DNA from: JABCYV01 sp963729325
GTDB lineage: Bacteria; Acidobacteriota; Terriglobia; Terriglobales; Acidobacteriaceae
NCBI GenBank assembly: GCA_963729325.1
Contig: CAVSNS010000051.1
Location: forward strand, 186,001-250,000
DNA length: 64,000 nt
Direction of reading: 5' to 3'
The notes beneath the pieces were generated by a model. The model worked only from the letters and a program-made list of their open reading frames with translations, made no database searches and was not told where the DNA came from. A program made the translations under genes and the position numbers. Shown piece after piece: positions 34,186 to 41,874 of this stretch; the stretch's first letter is position 1; each line of letters starts with the position of its first letter.

Positions 34186-34806
34186 ATGGCAATCACCCGA
34201 CGGCAGCGCAACGTCTACGACTTCATCTCCGAGTTTGTGCAGAAGAACGGATACTCTCCATCCTTCGAGGAGATCGGGGAAGGACTGGGACTGAGTTCGT
34301 TGGCTACGGTCCACAAGCACATCTCCAATCTCGAGAAAAAGGGTTTGCTCACCCGTGATTATAACCGCAGCCGCTCGATTGACCTGTTGCCCCCCAAAGG
34401 GCGCCTGAAGCAGGCCATGGCGGTGAATACAGGCATAGTCCTGCCACTGATGGGAAGGATCGCAGCGGGGCAGCCCATTGAAGCGATGCAGAATCCGGAG
34501 ACCATTTCGCTGGCCGACTTTGTCCGCTCAAAAGAAGTTTTTGTATTGGAGGTCCGCGGCGATTCCATGCAGGACGAACACATCCTGGATGGTGACTATG
34601 TGCTGGTGGAGAAAAGTAAGACAGCCCACGATGGCGACATAGTGGTTGCGCTGGTCGAGCGAATGGACGCGACCCTTAAGCGTTTTTATCGCGAAGGCGA
34701 CAATATTCGGCTGCAACCTTCGAATATCAACATGAAGCCGATCATCGTGCCCGCGGCCTCAGTCGAACTTCAGGGTCGAGTGATTGGAGTGCTGAGGAAG
34801 TACTAG
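34186..34806 (+). CDS. lexA: LexA repressor
   Basis: A 206-residue SOS repressor. The winged-helix DNA-binding domain spans residues 1-65 (RRQRNVYDFISEFVQKNGYS, SLATVHKHISNLEKKG). The self-cleavage site is the Ala-Gly in GRIAAGQPIEA (about residues 91-92). The Ser of the Ser-Lys dyad is in EVRGDSMQDEHI, and Lys in ATLKRF. RecA-stimulated autoproteolysis is the family mechanism. TTGACA (34151-34156) upstream could be a -35 box. I saw no clear LexA box in front of the gene. Confidence 0.95.
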   Translation: MAITRRQRNVYDFISEFVQKNGYSPSFEEIGEGLGLSSLATVHKHISNLEKKGLLTRDYNRSRSIDLLPPKGRLKQAMAVNTGIVLPLMGRIAAGQPIEAMQNPETISLADFVRSKEVFVLEVRGDSMQDEHILDGDYVLVEKSKTAHDGDIVVALVERMDATLKRFYREGDNIRLQPSNINMKPIIVPAASVELQGRVIGVLRKY

Positions 34807-34871
34807 AGGGCTGAGCACAGATTGCCGCTGTAACTCAACCTGGACTCCTCCCCGCTTGCAGCAAGTTCCCG

Positions 34872-35996
34872 TCATGCTGTGACCATCTTCGCCGACCAGC
34901 TCTTTACGAATGCTCCGAAGCGGTCGAGCGCCTTGGAGAAATTGTCTCCGGCGGCGGCAAAGCCCAGGCGGAAATGCGAGGGCGCATCGAAGCAATCGCC
35001 GGGAGCCAGCAGGATTCCACGCTCGGTGGCGGCCTGGCAGAACGGGCGGTCGTTCTCTCCGCTCACCAGCCAGGGGAACGCGGTCATGCCGCCTTGCGGC
35101 GGAATCCAGCCGAGTACGTCGCGATGGTCCGCCATGAAGCGCTCGAGGAGCTTGAGGTTTCGGGTGGCGGCTTCCTGGGTCTTGCCGAGCACGACGTCAC
35201 GTTTGCGGATTGCGATTTCCGAAAGAATTTCTCCGGTGGTGGTGTTGCAGATCGAGAAGTAGGCGCGCGCGGTCCAGTATTGCTGGCGGCGCTGGGCGTC
35301 GTGCTCGATCATCCATCCCGTGCGCACGCCGGCAATCGAAAATGCCTTCGACAGGTCGGCGATCACGGTGGCGTGCGGCAGGCGCGCCGCCGATTTCGTT
35401 TGCCTTCCGTGGTAGATGGGATGGTAGACCTCGTCACTCACCAGCTGGATTCCGCGCTCGGCGGTGAAGTCGTGCAGGGCTTCCATTTCGCCGTCGCCGA
35501 TGGTCGCGCCCGTGGGGTTGTGCGGGCTGTTGACCAGGATGAGCTTGGTCTTCGAGTCGGCGAGCCGCTTGATCTCGTCGGGGTCGATGCGGAAGCCGTT
35601 CTCGCGGCGCACGCGATAGAAGCGGGTTTCCAGGCCAAGAGATTCCGGGAGCGCCGAGAAAGTAGTGAATCCAGGCAGCGGGATGATTACGTTCGCGCCG
35701 GGCTCGGCGGCCAGCCACATCAGGGCCACGAGCGCCTCGGAGGCGCCGGTCACGATTTGGACGGCCTCTACCGGGACACGCTGCATTTCAGCGATCGCCT
35801 CACGCAGACTGTCGGCGCCGGCGGGGCGGCTGTAGACCAGGTTGTGGTTCAGGAAGCGGTGGCGCGTTTCGTCGTCGGCGAGGGCGAGGATGTCGTTTAC
35901 GGTCCAGGTCGGTCCGGTGCTCGCAGCGAGGTTGAATTCTATGTCGTGTTCGTACTGGTCGAGCCAGGCATCGAGCAGGAAGGGCTTGAGTTGCAT
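34872..35996 (-). CDS. fold-type I PLP aminotransferase
   Basis: A 374-residue class I/II aminotransferase. VTGASEALVALMWL, LVNSPHNPTGATIGDGE and VSDEVYHPIYHG are cofactor-site blocks; the Schiff-base Lys is in ADLSKAFSIAGVRTGWM. It resembles the valine-pyruvate/capreomycidine-synthase-like branch of the superfamily, but the donor and acceptor cannot be named. It is convergent with lexA. Local codon use is more GC-rich than its neighbours, which also leaves long open frames on the opposite strand. Confidence 0.87.
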   Translation of the reverse strand: MQLKPFLLDAWLDQYEHDIEFNLAASTGPTWTVNDILALADDETRHRFLNHNLVYSRPAGADSLREAIAEMQRVPVEAVQIVTGASEALVALMWLAAEPGANVIIPLPGFTTFSALPESLGLETRFYRVRRENGFRIDPDEIKRLADSKTKLILVNSPHNPTGATIGDGEMEALHDFTAERGIQLVSDEVYHPIYHGRQTKSAARLPHATVIADLSKAFSIAGVRTGWMIEHDAQRRQQYWTARAYFSICNTTTGEILSEIAIRKRDVVLGKTQEAATRNLKLLERFMADHRDVLGWIPPQGGMTAFPWLVSGENDRPFCQAATERGILLAPGDCFDAPSHFRLGFAAAGDNFSKALDRFGAFVKSWSAKMVTA

Positions 35997-36398
35997 GCGA
36001 GCACCTCGAAGGAGAAGTTGGTTCCTGTTATTGATTCTGCGAGTCGGCGCACGGATGATTTTTAGTTTACGAGCGATGAGAATCCAGCGCCTAAACAGTT
36101 TGCTGCAAACCCACGTTGGGCGGCCTCAGCCCCTAAAGGGGCAGTAAATGCGGACCAGTTACGACACCGCTAAAGCGGTGCCCTGATACAAACCATGCCT
36201 TTTTCAGCAAACTGCTAGAGGGCCGAGCGCATGACCTTCCGGGGCTAAAGCCCTCACTTAATTTCAGGGCTCTGACCGCAGCGCTAAAGCGCTGCGCCAC
36301 CCAAAAATCGGAGCTTTTTGGCAATATCTGAAGGAGATGCTCCGACACTAATCGCGATCGACCTGCCTGGTTAGGAATCCCTCCGATGAAAACACCAA
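35997..36398. repeat. gene-free gap with a composite palindromic element
   Basis: No gene is visible. Four 'stem-CTAAAG-stem' hairpins lie here: GCCCCTAAAGGGGC (36129-36142), CACCGCTAAAGCGGTG (36165-36180), GGGCTAAAGCCC (36242-36253) and CAGCGCTAAAGCGCTG (36279-36294). GTGCCCTGATACAAA (36179-36193) repeats the sequence at 6451-6465. The first two hairpins are bounded by an inverted pair, CAGTTTGCTG (36096-36105) and CAGCAAACTG (36205-36214), giving a unit of roughly 120-130 bases. Confidence 0.75.
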
Positions 36399-36423
36399 CG
36401 CCCGGATGCGGTATCCGGGCGTC
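36399..36423 (-). terminator. rho-independent terminator of trxA
   Basis: Perfect 10-base arms ACGCCCGGAT and ATCCGGGCGT enclose a 5-base loop, 38 bases beyond the trxA stop. On the minus strand the stem is followed by TTGGTGTTTTC, moderately T-rich. Position and stem strength fit an intrinsic terminator. Confidence 0.75.
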
Positions 36424-36460
36424 TTCACAGCTTGAATGCAGAGCGCTAAAAAGTCGATGC

Positions 36461-36796
36461 TTATCCCAAATGCTTGTCGAGAGCCTTTTGGATGGTTTCT
36501 TTCGGAACGTAGCCGACGATCTGTTCCTTAACCTGTCCGCCTTTGAATACCAATAGCGTCGGGATGCCACGCACGCCGTAACGCATGGGGGTGGCGCTAT
36601 TGCTGTCCACATCCATTTTGCCGATCTTCACTTTGCCCTGATAGTCCTTGGCCAACTCTTCGACAATGGGAGCGATGGCTCGGCAGGGGCCACACCACGT
36701 TGCCCAAAAATCCACCAGCACGGGTGTGTCGGATTTCAGTACGTCCTGGTCAAAGTTCGAATCGGTTACCTCAATAATTCCATTGCCTGCCATCAT
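36461..36796 (-). CDS. trxA: thioredoxin
   Basis: A 111-residue cytoplasmic disulfide reductase. The active site is WATWCGPCRAIAP (about residues 31-43), with the conserved Asp in VDFWA and the cis-Pro loop in VRGIPTLLVFKGG. Length and sequence are those of classical Trx1. The start MMAGNG has two possible ATGs. It is monocistronic, with a terminator downstream at 36399-36423 and about 340 bases of gene-free sequence upstream. Confidence 0.95.
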   Translation of the reverse strand: MMAGNGIIEVTDSNFDQDVLKSDTPVLVDFWATWCGPCRAIAPIVEELAKDYQGKVKIGKMDVDSNSATPMRYGVRGIPTLLVFKGGQVKEQIVGYVPKETIQKALDKHLG

Positions 36797-37140
36797 TCCC
36801 TCCGGTTGCGCCGATCGCCTTAGATCGGCGAATCAGTCAAATAATAGCTTGAATATCCTAACATCAATGTTAGATGCACGACAGCAAGATAGGTCGCAAG
36901 GGCTCATTGCCGGCTTGAACCCCGATCTCGCAACCAGTACGCACCAAATAAAAAGCGCCCTAAACTTTTCAGTTCAGGACGCCTCGGCAGCCCTCCCCCA
37001 GAACTGCCAAACCACGAATTGGATAGTAGGCGCACCCCACCGTGGTGTAAACGTCACTTCGGTAATGCGCGGCTCTTTGCGAGGTAACTTTGCTGATGGT
37101 GCCAGAAGTAATCAGAGGATGGAGTGGTGAATGATGCTTT
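36797..37140. other. gene-free region, possible small-RNA locus
   Basis: This 344-base gap between two minus-strand genes has no credible open frame. On the minus strand it ends in a strong intrinsic terminator (36946-36982). Just upstream are a GGCAG...CTGCC hairpin (36987-37009) and CACCACGGTGGGGTG (about 37036-37050). A structured transcript of about 150 bases, or the long 3' end of the upstream gene, are both possible. The trxA promoter must lie in 36797-36945. Confidence 0.4.
36946..36982 (-). terminator. rho-independent terminator (minus strand)
   Basis: On the minus strand GCGTCCTGAACT pairs with AGTTTAGGGCGC (10 of 12 positions) around a GAAA loop, followed directly by TTTTTATTT. This is a textbook intrinsic terminator. 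It lies 159 bases after the stop of the anti-sigma/propeller gene and upstream of trxA. Confidence 0.8.
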
Positions 37141-38379
37141 TTATTTTTTCTGCCAGGATTGGCCAGCGTCGCTGGTCGTCCAGGTCTCGTCGTTGGCTGT
37201 GGTTAGCTTGCCGTGAGCAGCGTCGGTGAAGGTGACGCCGATGATGTCGGCGGTGAGCGGCTTGCCGTCCGCGGCAGGCGTGATTGCGACCCAATGCCGT
37301 CCCATATCAGAAGAGTGATACAGCGCTCCGGCTGCACCTCCTACCCAGATGTCAGGGCCGACAGCAGCGAGAGCGCGTAGGGCCGATGTGGCTGGAACCG
37401 AGATTGTTTCCCAGGTTCGGCCGGCGTCCATTGAGCGCTCCAGCACGCCGTCGGGAGACAGGGTCCAGCGTGGCGCAAGCGTGAGGGTCTTTTGTAACGC
37501 TAGGTCGTTTCTTGCATCGGAGGCGGACAGCTTGTAGTTGTTTGCCCCGGCAACAATAGCCGAGGCCGAGCTCGCCTTCGATTTGAGTTGAGGCTCTTTT
37601 GCATCCTTCGCCCGTTCTGGAGCCAGTTCGGCAAGATCGGTGGTAACCGGCCCAGCTTGAGCTGTCACGGCTACGGTGTCGGTGTTGACTGTGGTGGCGG
37701 CGCCGCTAACCTCGACTTCCTCCCTTTGTGCTTGCATGGAGCGCTCTGGTTGATCAATGTCCGTCCCTCTCGGCGACGGAGGAGCAGGAGCAGTTTTTGC
37801 CGCGGCCGATGCAGCATATCGGCTACCTCCATCCGGCGCTGGTGAGCTGGCAATGACTCCGCCGTTCCCGTTTCTTAACTTTGCTGGTCGCTTCGCCTCA
37901 CGCGAGGGAGCGGGCAACCCGGGCCGGATTGCTGAGACTGCGCGCGATGTTCGCGGCCACTTTATCGCCTGCCGGGAGGCGTGCTTCTGTCGCGGGCTTT
38001 GGGGAAGCGATCAACGGGTGCGGTCCGATCAAATGAAGCGAGAGATGGCGTCCTCCCCAAGTGTTCATGGCGAAGCATCACAGCGGCACTTACGATGACC
38101 ACGCAGGCCGCCGCAGTCCCCCAGCGTAGTACCGGCCAGCGCAGCCAGCGGCAACCTTGCAGGCTGCGTCGAAGCGGCCACGAACGCCGGCTCCGCACCT
38201 GCCAGCAACACGACATCGCGACAATCGCCGCATTGGCCGAGATGCCCCAGCACTTGATTCCGCTCACGCTGGCTCAGCGACTTCTCTGCGAAACCGGCCA
38301 ACAAATCAGGATCAGGGTGGACCTCGGCCTTCGCAACCGCCTGCAGCCGCTGCCGCACGATTTTTGGAACCTGCTCCAT
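37141..38379 (-). CDS. anti-sigma zinc-finger/YCF48-like propeller fusion, frameshifted
   Basis: Three frames make one membrane protein of about 411 residues. Residues 1-55 (from 38379): an anti-sigma zinc finger, VLGHLGQCGDCRDVV. After a +1 change at the CCGGCC near 38132-38137 comes a membrane helix (RWGTAAACVVIVSAAVML). After a net +2 change between about 37912 and 37970 comes a linker with low-complexity Ala/Pro/Ser. A BNR/YCF48 repeat domain follows (RSMDAGRTWETISV; HSSDMGRHWVAI; TTSDAGQSWQ). It starts 54 bases after the sigma-factor gene, so it should restrain that sigma factor, with the outer propeller as sensor. Confidence 0.8.
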
Positions 38380-38433
38380 GCTTTTTTGCGCTTACGGGAC
38401 TTTCCCGTTATTGCCTCCACATCCACGCATTCT

Positions 38434-39303
38434 TCACCCCGGCCCTTCCGTTGCGGGAGCCGCCTTCTTTTCAGGGAACGCCGTGGATGCAGTTTCTTGC
38501 AACAGGCGGTTGCGAATGTTCACACGAAGGTCTCGTACATCAACTTCCAGAGCCTCCTGGGCCTGGCGGCGGCTCATACCCCGGCGTTCGAGGGCGGCCA
38601 AAATCTTCTTGCGCAGGGACTTGGCCATCTTATCCAGCTTGCGGCTAATGGTCGATTCATGGACCGAGAGTGCGCGGGCAATCTCCGCCAGGGTACGACC
38701 ATCCAGAAAATAGGAGGCCAGCACGAACCGATCCTCAGCGGACAGTGCAGCCAGGACCTCATCCGTCGCTGATTCGATTCTAGGATCGACAACTGCCACA
38801 GGTTCGGGATCGGCGGCGGCGAATTGCACTCCCTCTTCACTTTCTTCGTCCAAACTCACCAACCGACGCTGCCGGCGATATCGGTTTACGAACTCCTGCG
38901 CCATCACGGTGCGCAGCCAACCCTCGAGCGAACCGCGTCCGGTATAAGAGGAAAGCTTCGAAACCCGTTGCCCATCGCGGGTGATGGTGCCGTAGAGATC
39001 GGCGTAGAGCGAGTCGGCCAGTTCGCGCGCCGCGGAACTTTCTTTGGCGATGTAGGCTGCGATGTCATACAGCTTCTCGCGATATCGCAGCATGAAAATT
39101 TCCCAGGCACGCTCGTGACCGGCGGCGCAGGCGCGAGCCAGCGCCAACTCTTCCACTCGCAAGCTCGCGCATAACTCACTAACCTCGCTCGACGTCGCTT
39201 CGGCCGGGAGATATTTCTCACAAATTTCTTTGAGGATGGCGGCGAACTTTTCTGGGCTCAATCCAAGTGCTTCGCCAGCACTTTTCTTATAAAGAACTGC
39301 CAT
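38434..39303 (-). CDS. ECF-like RNA polymerase sigma factor
   Basis: About 289 residues from the ATG at 39303, which has GGAG seven bases upstream (the frame opens further to 39390). Region 2: ERAWEIFMLRYREKLYDIAAY, then GRGSLEGWLRTVMAQEFVNRYRR. Region 4: LSAEDRFVLASYFLDGRTLA and ALSVHESTISRKLDKMAKSL, a helix-turn-helix. The N-terminal 55 residues and a 40-residue C-terminal tail are extensions beyond the core. The linked anti-sigma/propeller gene follows, so the pair forms an envelope-signal switch. Confidence 0.85.
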   Translation of the reverse strand: MAVLYKKSAGEALGLSPEKFAAILKEICEKYLPAEATSSEVSELCASLRVEELALARACAAGHERAWEIFMLRYREKLYDIAAYIAKESSAARELADSLYADLYGTITRDGQRVSKLSSYTGRGSLEGWLRTVMAQEFVNRYRRQRRLVSLDEESEEGVQFAAADPEPVAVVDPRIESATDEVLAALSAEDRFVLASYFLDGRTLAEIARALSVHESTISRKLDKMAKSLRKKILAALERRGMSRRQAQEALEVDVRDLRVNIRNRLLQETASTAFPEKKAAPATEGPG

Positions 39304-39519
39304 GACAGACTCCAACCCCAAAGCGATTTCCCCTACAGATTGGACACCGGAGTTGGTCGTGGCAGACATAGCCAGACTGGATGCTATCAATTTTTAGACG
39401 CAAGAACCTGAAATTTGTCGTTCCCTATTCAGTTGGGCTGGGAGGAGGACACCCCGGAGCACGACGCTCTCCCCCCGCGTCCGGGGTGTCGCTATTCGGC
39501 CCGTAGGAAGAGGAAGGTT

Positions 39520-40611
39520 ATGACTATGAAGCTGTCTGCTCTGGCCGCAGTACTCGGCGCGTTAGCTGGCCTGCTGCTTTTCACGCCTTGCCTGGCACCG
39601 GCTGGCGAGGTTCCGTCGACATCCGAATACAGGGCACTGGCACCGATTCGGCATGGAAATCTGACTGTGTTCCCGGTAGTGGCCCCAACAACCCATGACA
39701 CCCGGGGATTCCTTACGCTGGACGAAGGCTTGCGCTCAGGCGAAGTCGTGGTAACGGAATCTGGCAGCGTGCAGCCGCTTGTTCGACGCCGGCACGTGCC
39801 CGTCACCCATGACGGCGCGCAGGTAAATCAACTGGTGTTGGTGAACAATTCCAAGCGACCACTCATCTTGCTGGCGGGTGAGATTGTGACCGGCGGCAAA
39901 CAAGATCGCGTCATCGGGAAGGACCGCATCATCCCTCCTGAAAGCGATCCTATTGACCTCAGCGTATTTTGCGTGGAGCCAGGACGCTGGACGGGTGCTT
40001 CGGCAAAATTCGATGGGAATGCGATGAATGGCACGCCTATGGCACAACCCGCGCTGCGCGGCAAAGCCATGGGTGCTAAAGACCAGGCACAAGTTTGGGC
40101 GGAGGTCGGGAAGACAAAGAATTCTCTTTCCGAAATGGTCTCAGGCGCGGCTGCTCCACTGCAGGAAACAAGTTCCTACGCCCGAGTGATGGAGAACAAA
40201 GACGTGAAACAACAGGTCGACTCCGTCGCTGAACCCATTCAGCACAGCTATCAGAGCCTGATTCAACAACTGCGCGATCAGAATGCAGTGGGCGTGGTTG
40301 CCGCGGTGAATGGCCAGATCGTCTGGGCCGACATTTTCGCCAGCACCAGCCTGTTGGAGAAATACTGGCCCAAATTGGTGCGCTCCTATGCCGCGGAAGC
40401 CGTCGTTACCAGAACTAAGGGATATGAGGTGGATACGAAATCGGCGCAGCGCTTTCTAGACAATCTGGAAGGCCGTCACGAAACCGTCGAGCGCGAGCCC
40501 GGACTCTATCGCCACACCGAAATCACCGGCGACGGATTCAGGGCGTTCGAACTGACGTCCTTGCTGCCCAAGACCGGCTTCGATGTGCACCTGGCGAAAA
40601 TGGTCGAGTAA
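39520..40611 (+). CDS. DUF6569 (ARPP-1-like) secreted protein
   Basis: About 363 residues. A signal peptide (MKLSALAAVLGALAGLLLF, then a cleavage region at PAGEVP) precedes a domain with the DUF6569/ARPP-1 pattern: HGNLTVFPVV, FLTLDEGLRSGEVVVTESG, LVLVNNSKRPLILLAGEIV and TGGKQDRVIGKDRI. The domain's activity is not known. GGAAG sites precede both the ATG at 39520 and one at 39526. It is divergent from the sigma gene, sharing a ~220-base control region, which makes it a candidate member of that sigma regulon. Confidence 0.82.
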   Translation: MTMKLSALAAVLGALAGLLLFTPCLAPAGEVPSTSEYRALAPIRHGNLTVFPVVAPTTHDTRGFLTLDEGLRSGEVVVTESGSVQPLVRRRHVPVTHDGAQVNQLVLVNNSKRPLILLAGEIVTGGKQDRVIGKDRIIPPESDPIDLSVFCVEPGRWTGASAKFDGNAMNGTPMAQPALRGKAMGAKDQAQVWAEVGKTKNSLSEMVSGAAAPLQETSSYARVMENKDVKQQVDSVAEPIQHSYQSLIQQLRDQNAVGVVAAVNGQIVWADIFASTSLLEKYWPKLVRSYAAEAVVTRTKGYEVDTKSAQRFLDNLEGRHETVEREPGLYRHTEITGDGFRAFELTSLLPKTGFDVHLAKMVE

Positions 40612-40650
40612 GTCTGGAGGGATGTTGCAAGCCTCGATCGCCTCGGGGGC

Positions 40651-41857
40651 TTAAACTCTCTCGATAATTAGGGCGATTCCCTGCCCCACCCCAATGCACA
40701 TCGTGCACAGCGCATAGCGTCCTTTGGTTCTCCTCAGTTGATACAGAGCAGTGGCGATCAAACGCGCGCCGCTTGCGCCTAACGGATGACCGAGGGCAAT
40801 GGCGCCGCCATTAGGATTCACCTGCGGGGCGTCATCGGCGATCCCCAACTCCCGCAACACGGCCAGGGCTTGCGCGGCGAAAGCTTCATTCAACTCGATC
40901 ACATCCATGTCCCCAATCTTTAGGTTCGCTTTCGCCAGCACTTTGCGCGTAGCGGGGACTGGTCCCATACCCATGATGCGCGGCGCCACTCCTGCCGCGG
41001 CCGATGCCACGACGCGGCCCAGAGGAGTGAGACCTTCCTTCTTGACTGCCGCTTCCGAGGCGAGTAGGAGCGCGCAGGCTCCATCGTTCACGCCCGACGA
41101 ATTGCCCGCCGTGACTGTGCCGTTTGGCTTCACGATCGGTTTCAGTTTTGAGAGAGCTTCGAGCGTCGTATCCGGACGCGGATGCTCATCCTGAGAGAAC
41201 ATCAGCGCATCACCTTTCTTCGATGGAAGTTGCACTGGCACGATTTCTTCCGCCAGACGGCAGCTTCGCATGGCATCGGCACGCGCGTTGCTGGCTTCTT
41301 TGCGCGAATGCATCCTGGTCCGCGCGGGAGACCTGGAATTCCTCGGCCACGTTCTCCGCGGTTTCTGGCATCGAATCCACTCCGTATTTCGCTTTCATCA
41401 AAGGATTAACGAATCGCCAACCGATGGTCGTGTCTTCCATTTTCATGGAGCGCGAAAAAGCCGAATCCGCCTTGCTGAGAACGAACGGCGCACGAGACAT
41501 ACTCTCCACGCCCCCAGCAATTATCAGCGACGCTTCGCCACACTTGATGGCGCGGGCCGCAATGGCAACGGCATCCATGCTGGAGCCGCACAGACGATTC
41601 ACCGTATCTCCTGGCACCTCCTGCGGAAGTCCTGCCAGCAGAAGCGCCATGCGCGCCACATTGCGGTTATCTTCTCCCGCCTGGTTAGCGCAGCCATAAA
41701 CCACGTCGTCGAGCGCAGCCCAATCCACGCGGGAATTGCGATCCATCAGCGCTTTGATAGGAATGGCAGCCAGATCGTCAGTTCGGATGGAAGATAGCGC
41801 TCCGCCATAGCGTCCGAAGGGAGTTCGAATAGCGTCGCAGATGTAAGCCTGGTCCAT
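40651..41857 (-). CDS. acetyl-CoA C-acyltransferase (thiolase), one +1 frameshift
   Basis: A 401-residue thiolase after correction. Frame one (41857 downward) gives AIRTPFGRYGGALS, the acyl-binding Cys in VNRLCGSSMDAVAIAAR, and GGVESMSRAPFV, up to FAQRSQQRA. Frame two continues DAMRSCRLAEEIVPV, NSSGVNDGACALLLAS, ELNEAFAAQALAV, GGAIALGHPLGASGAR and the second active Cys in CTMCIGVGQG. One extra G in the GGCACGCGCG stretch (41278-41287) explains the break. It cleaves 3-ketoacyl-CoA in fatty-acid or aromatic degradation. Confidence 0.9.
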
Positions 41858-41874
41858 CGGAGCGACAGCTAACC

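Noticed and set aside
34974..36065. Long plus-strand open frame of 363 codons
   Set aside because: It is the antisense shadow of the aminotransferase gene in very GC-rich sequence, with no family features.
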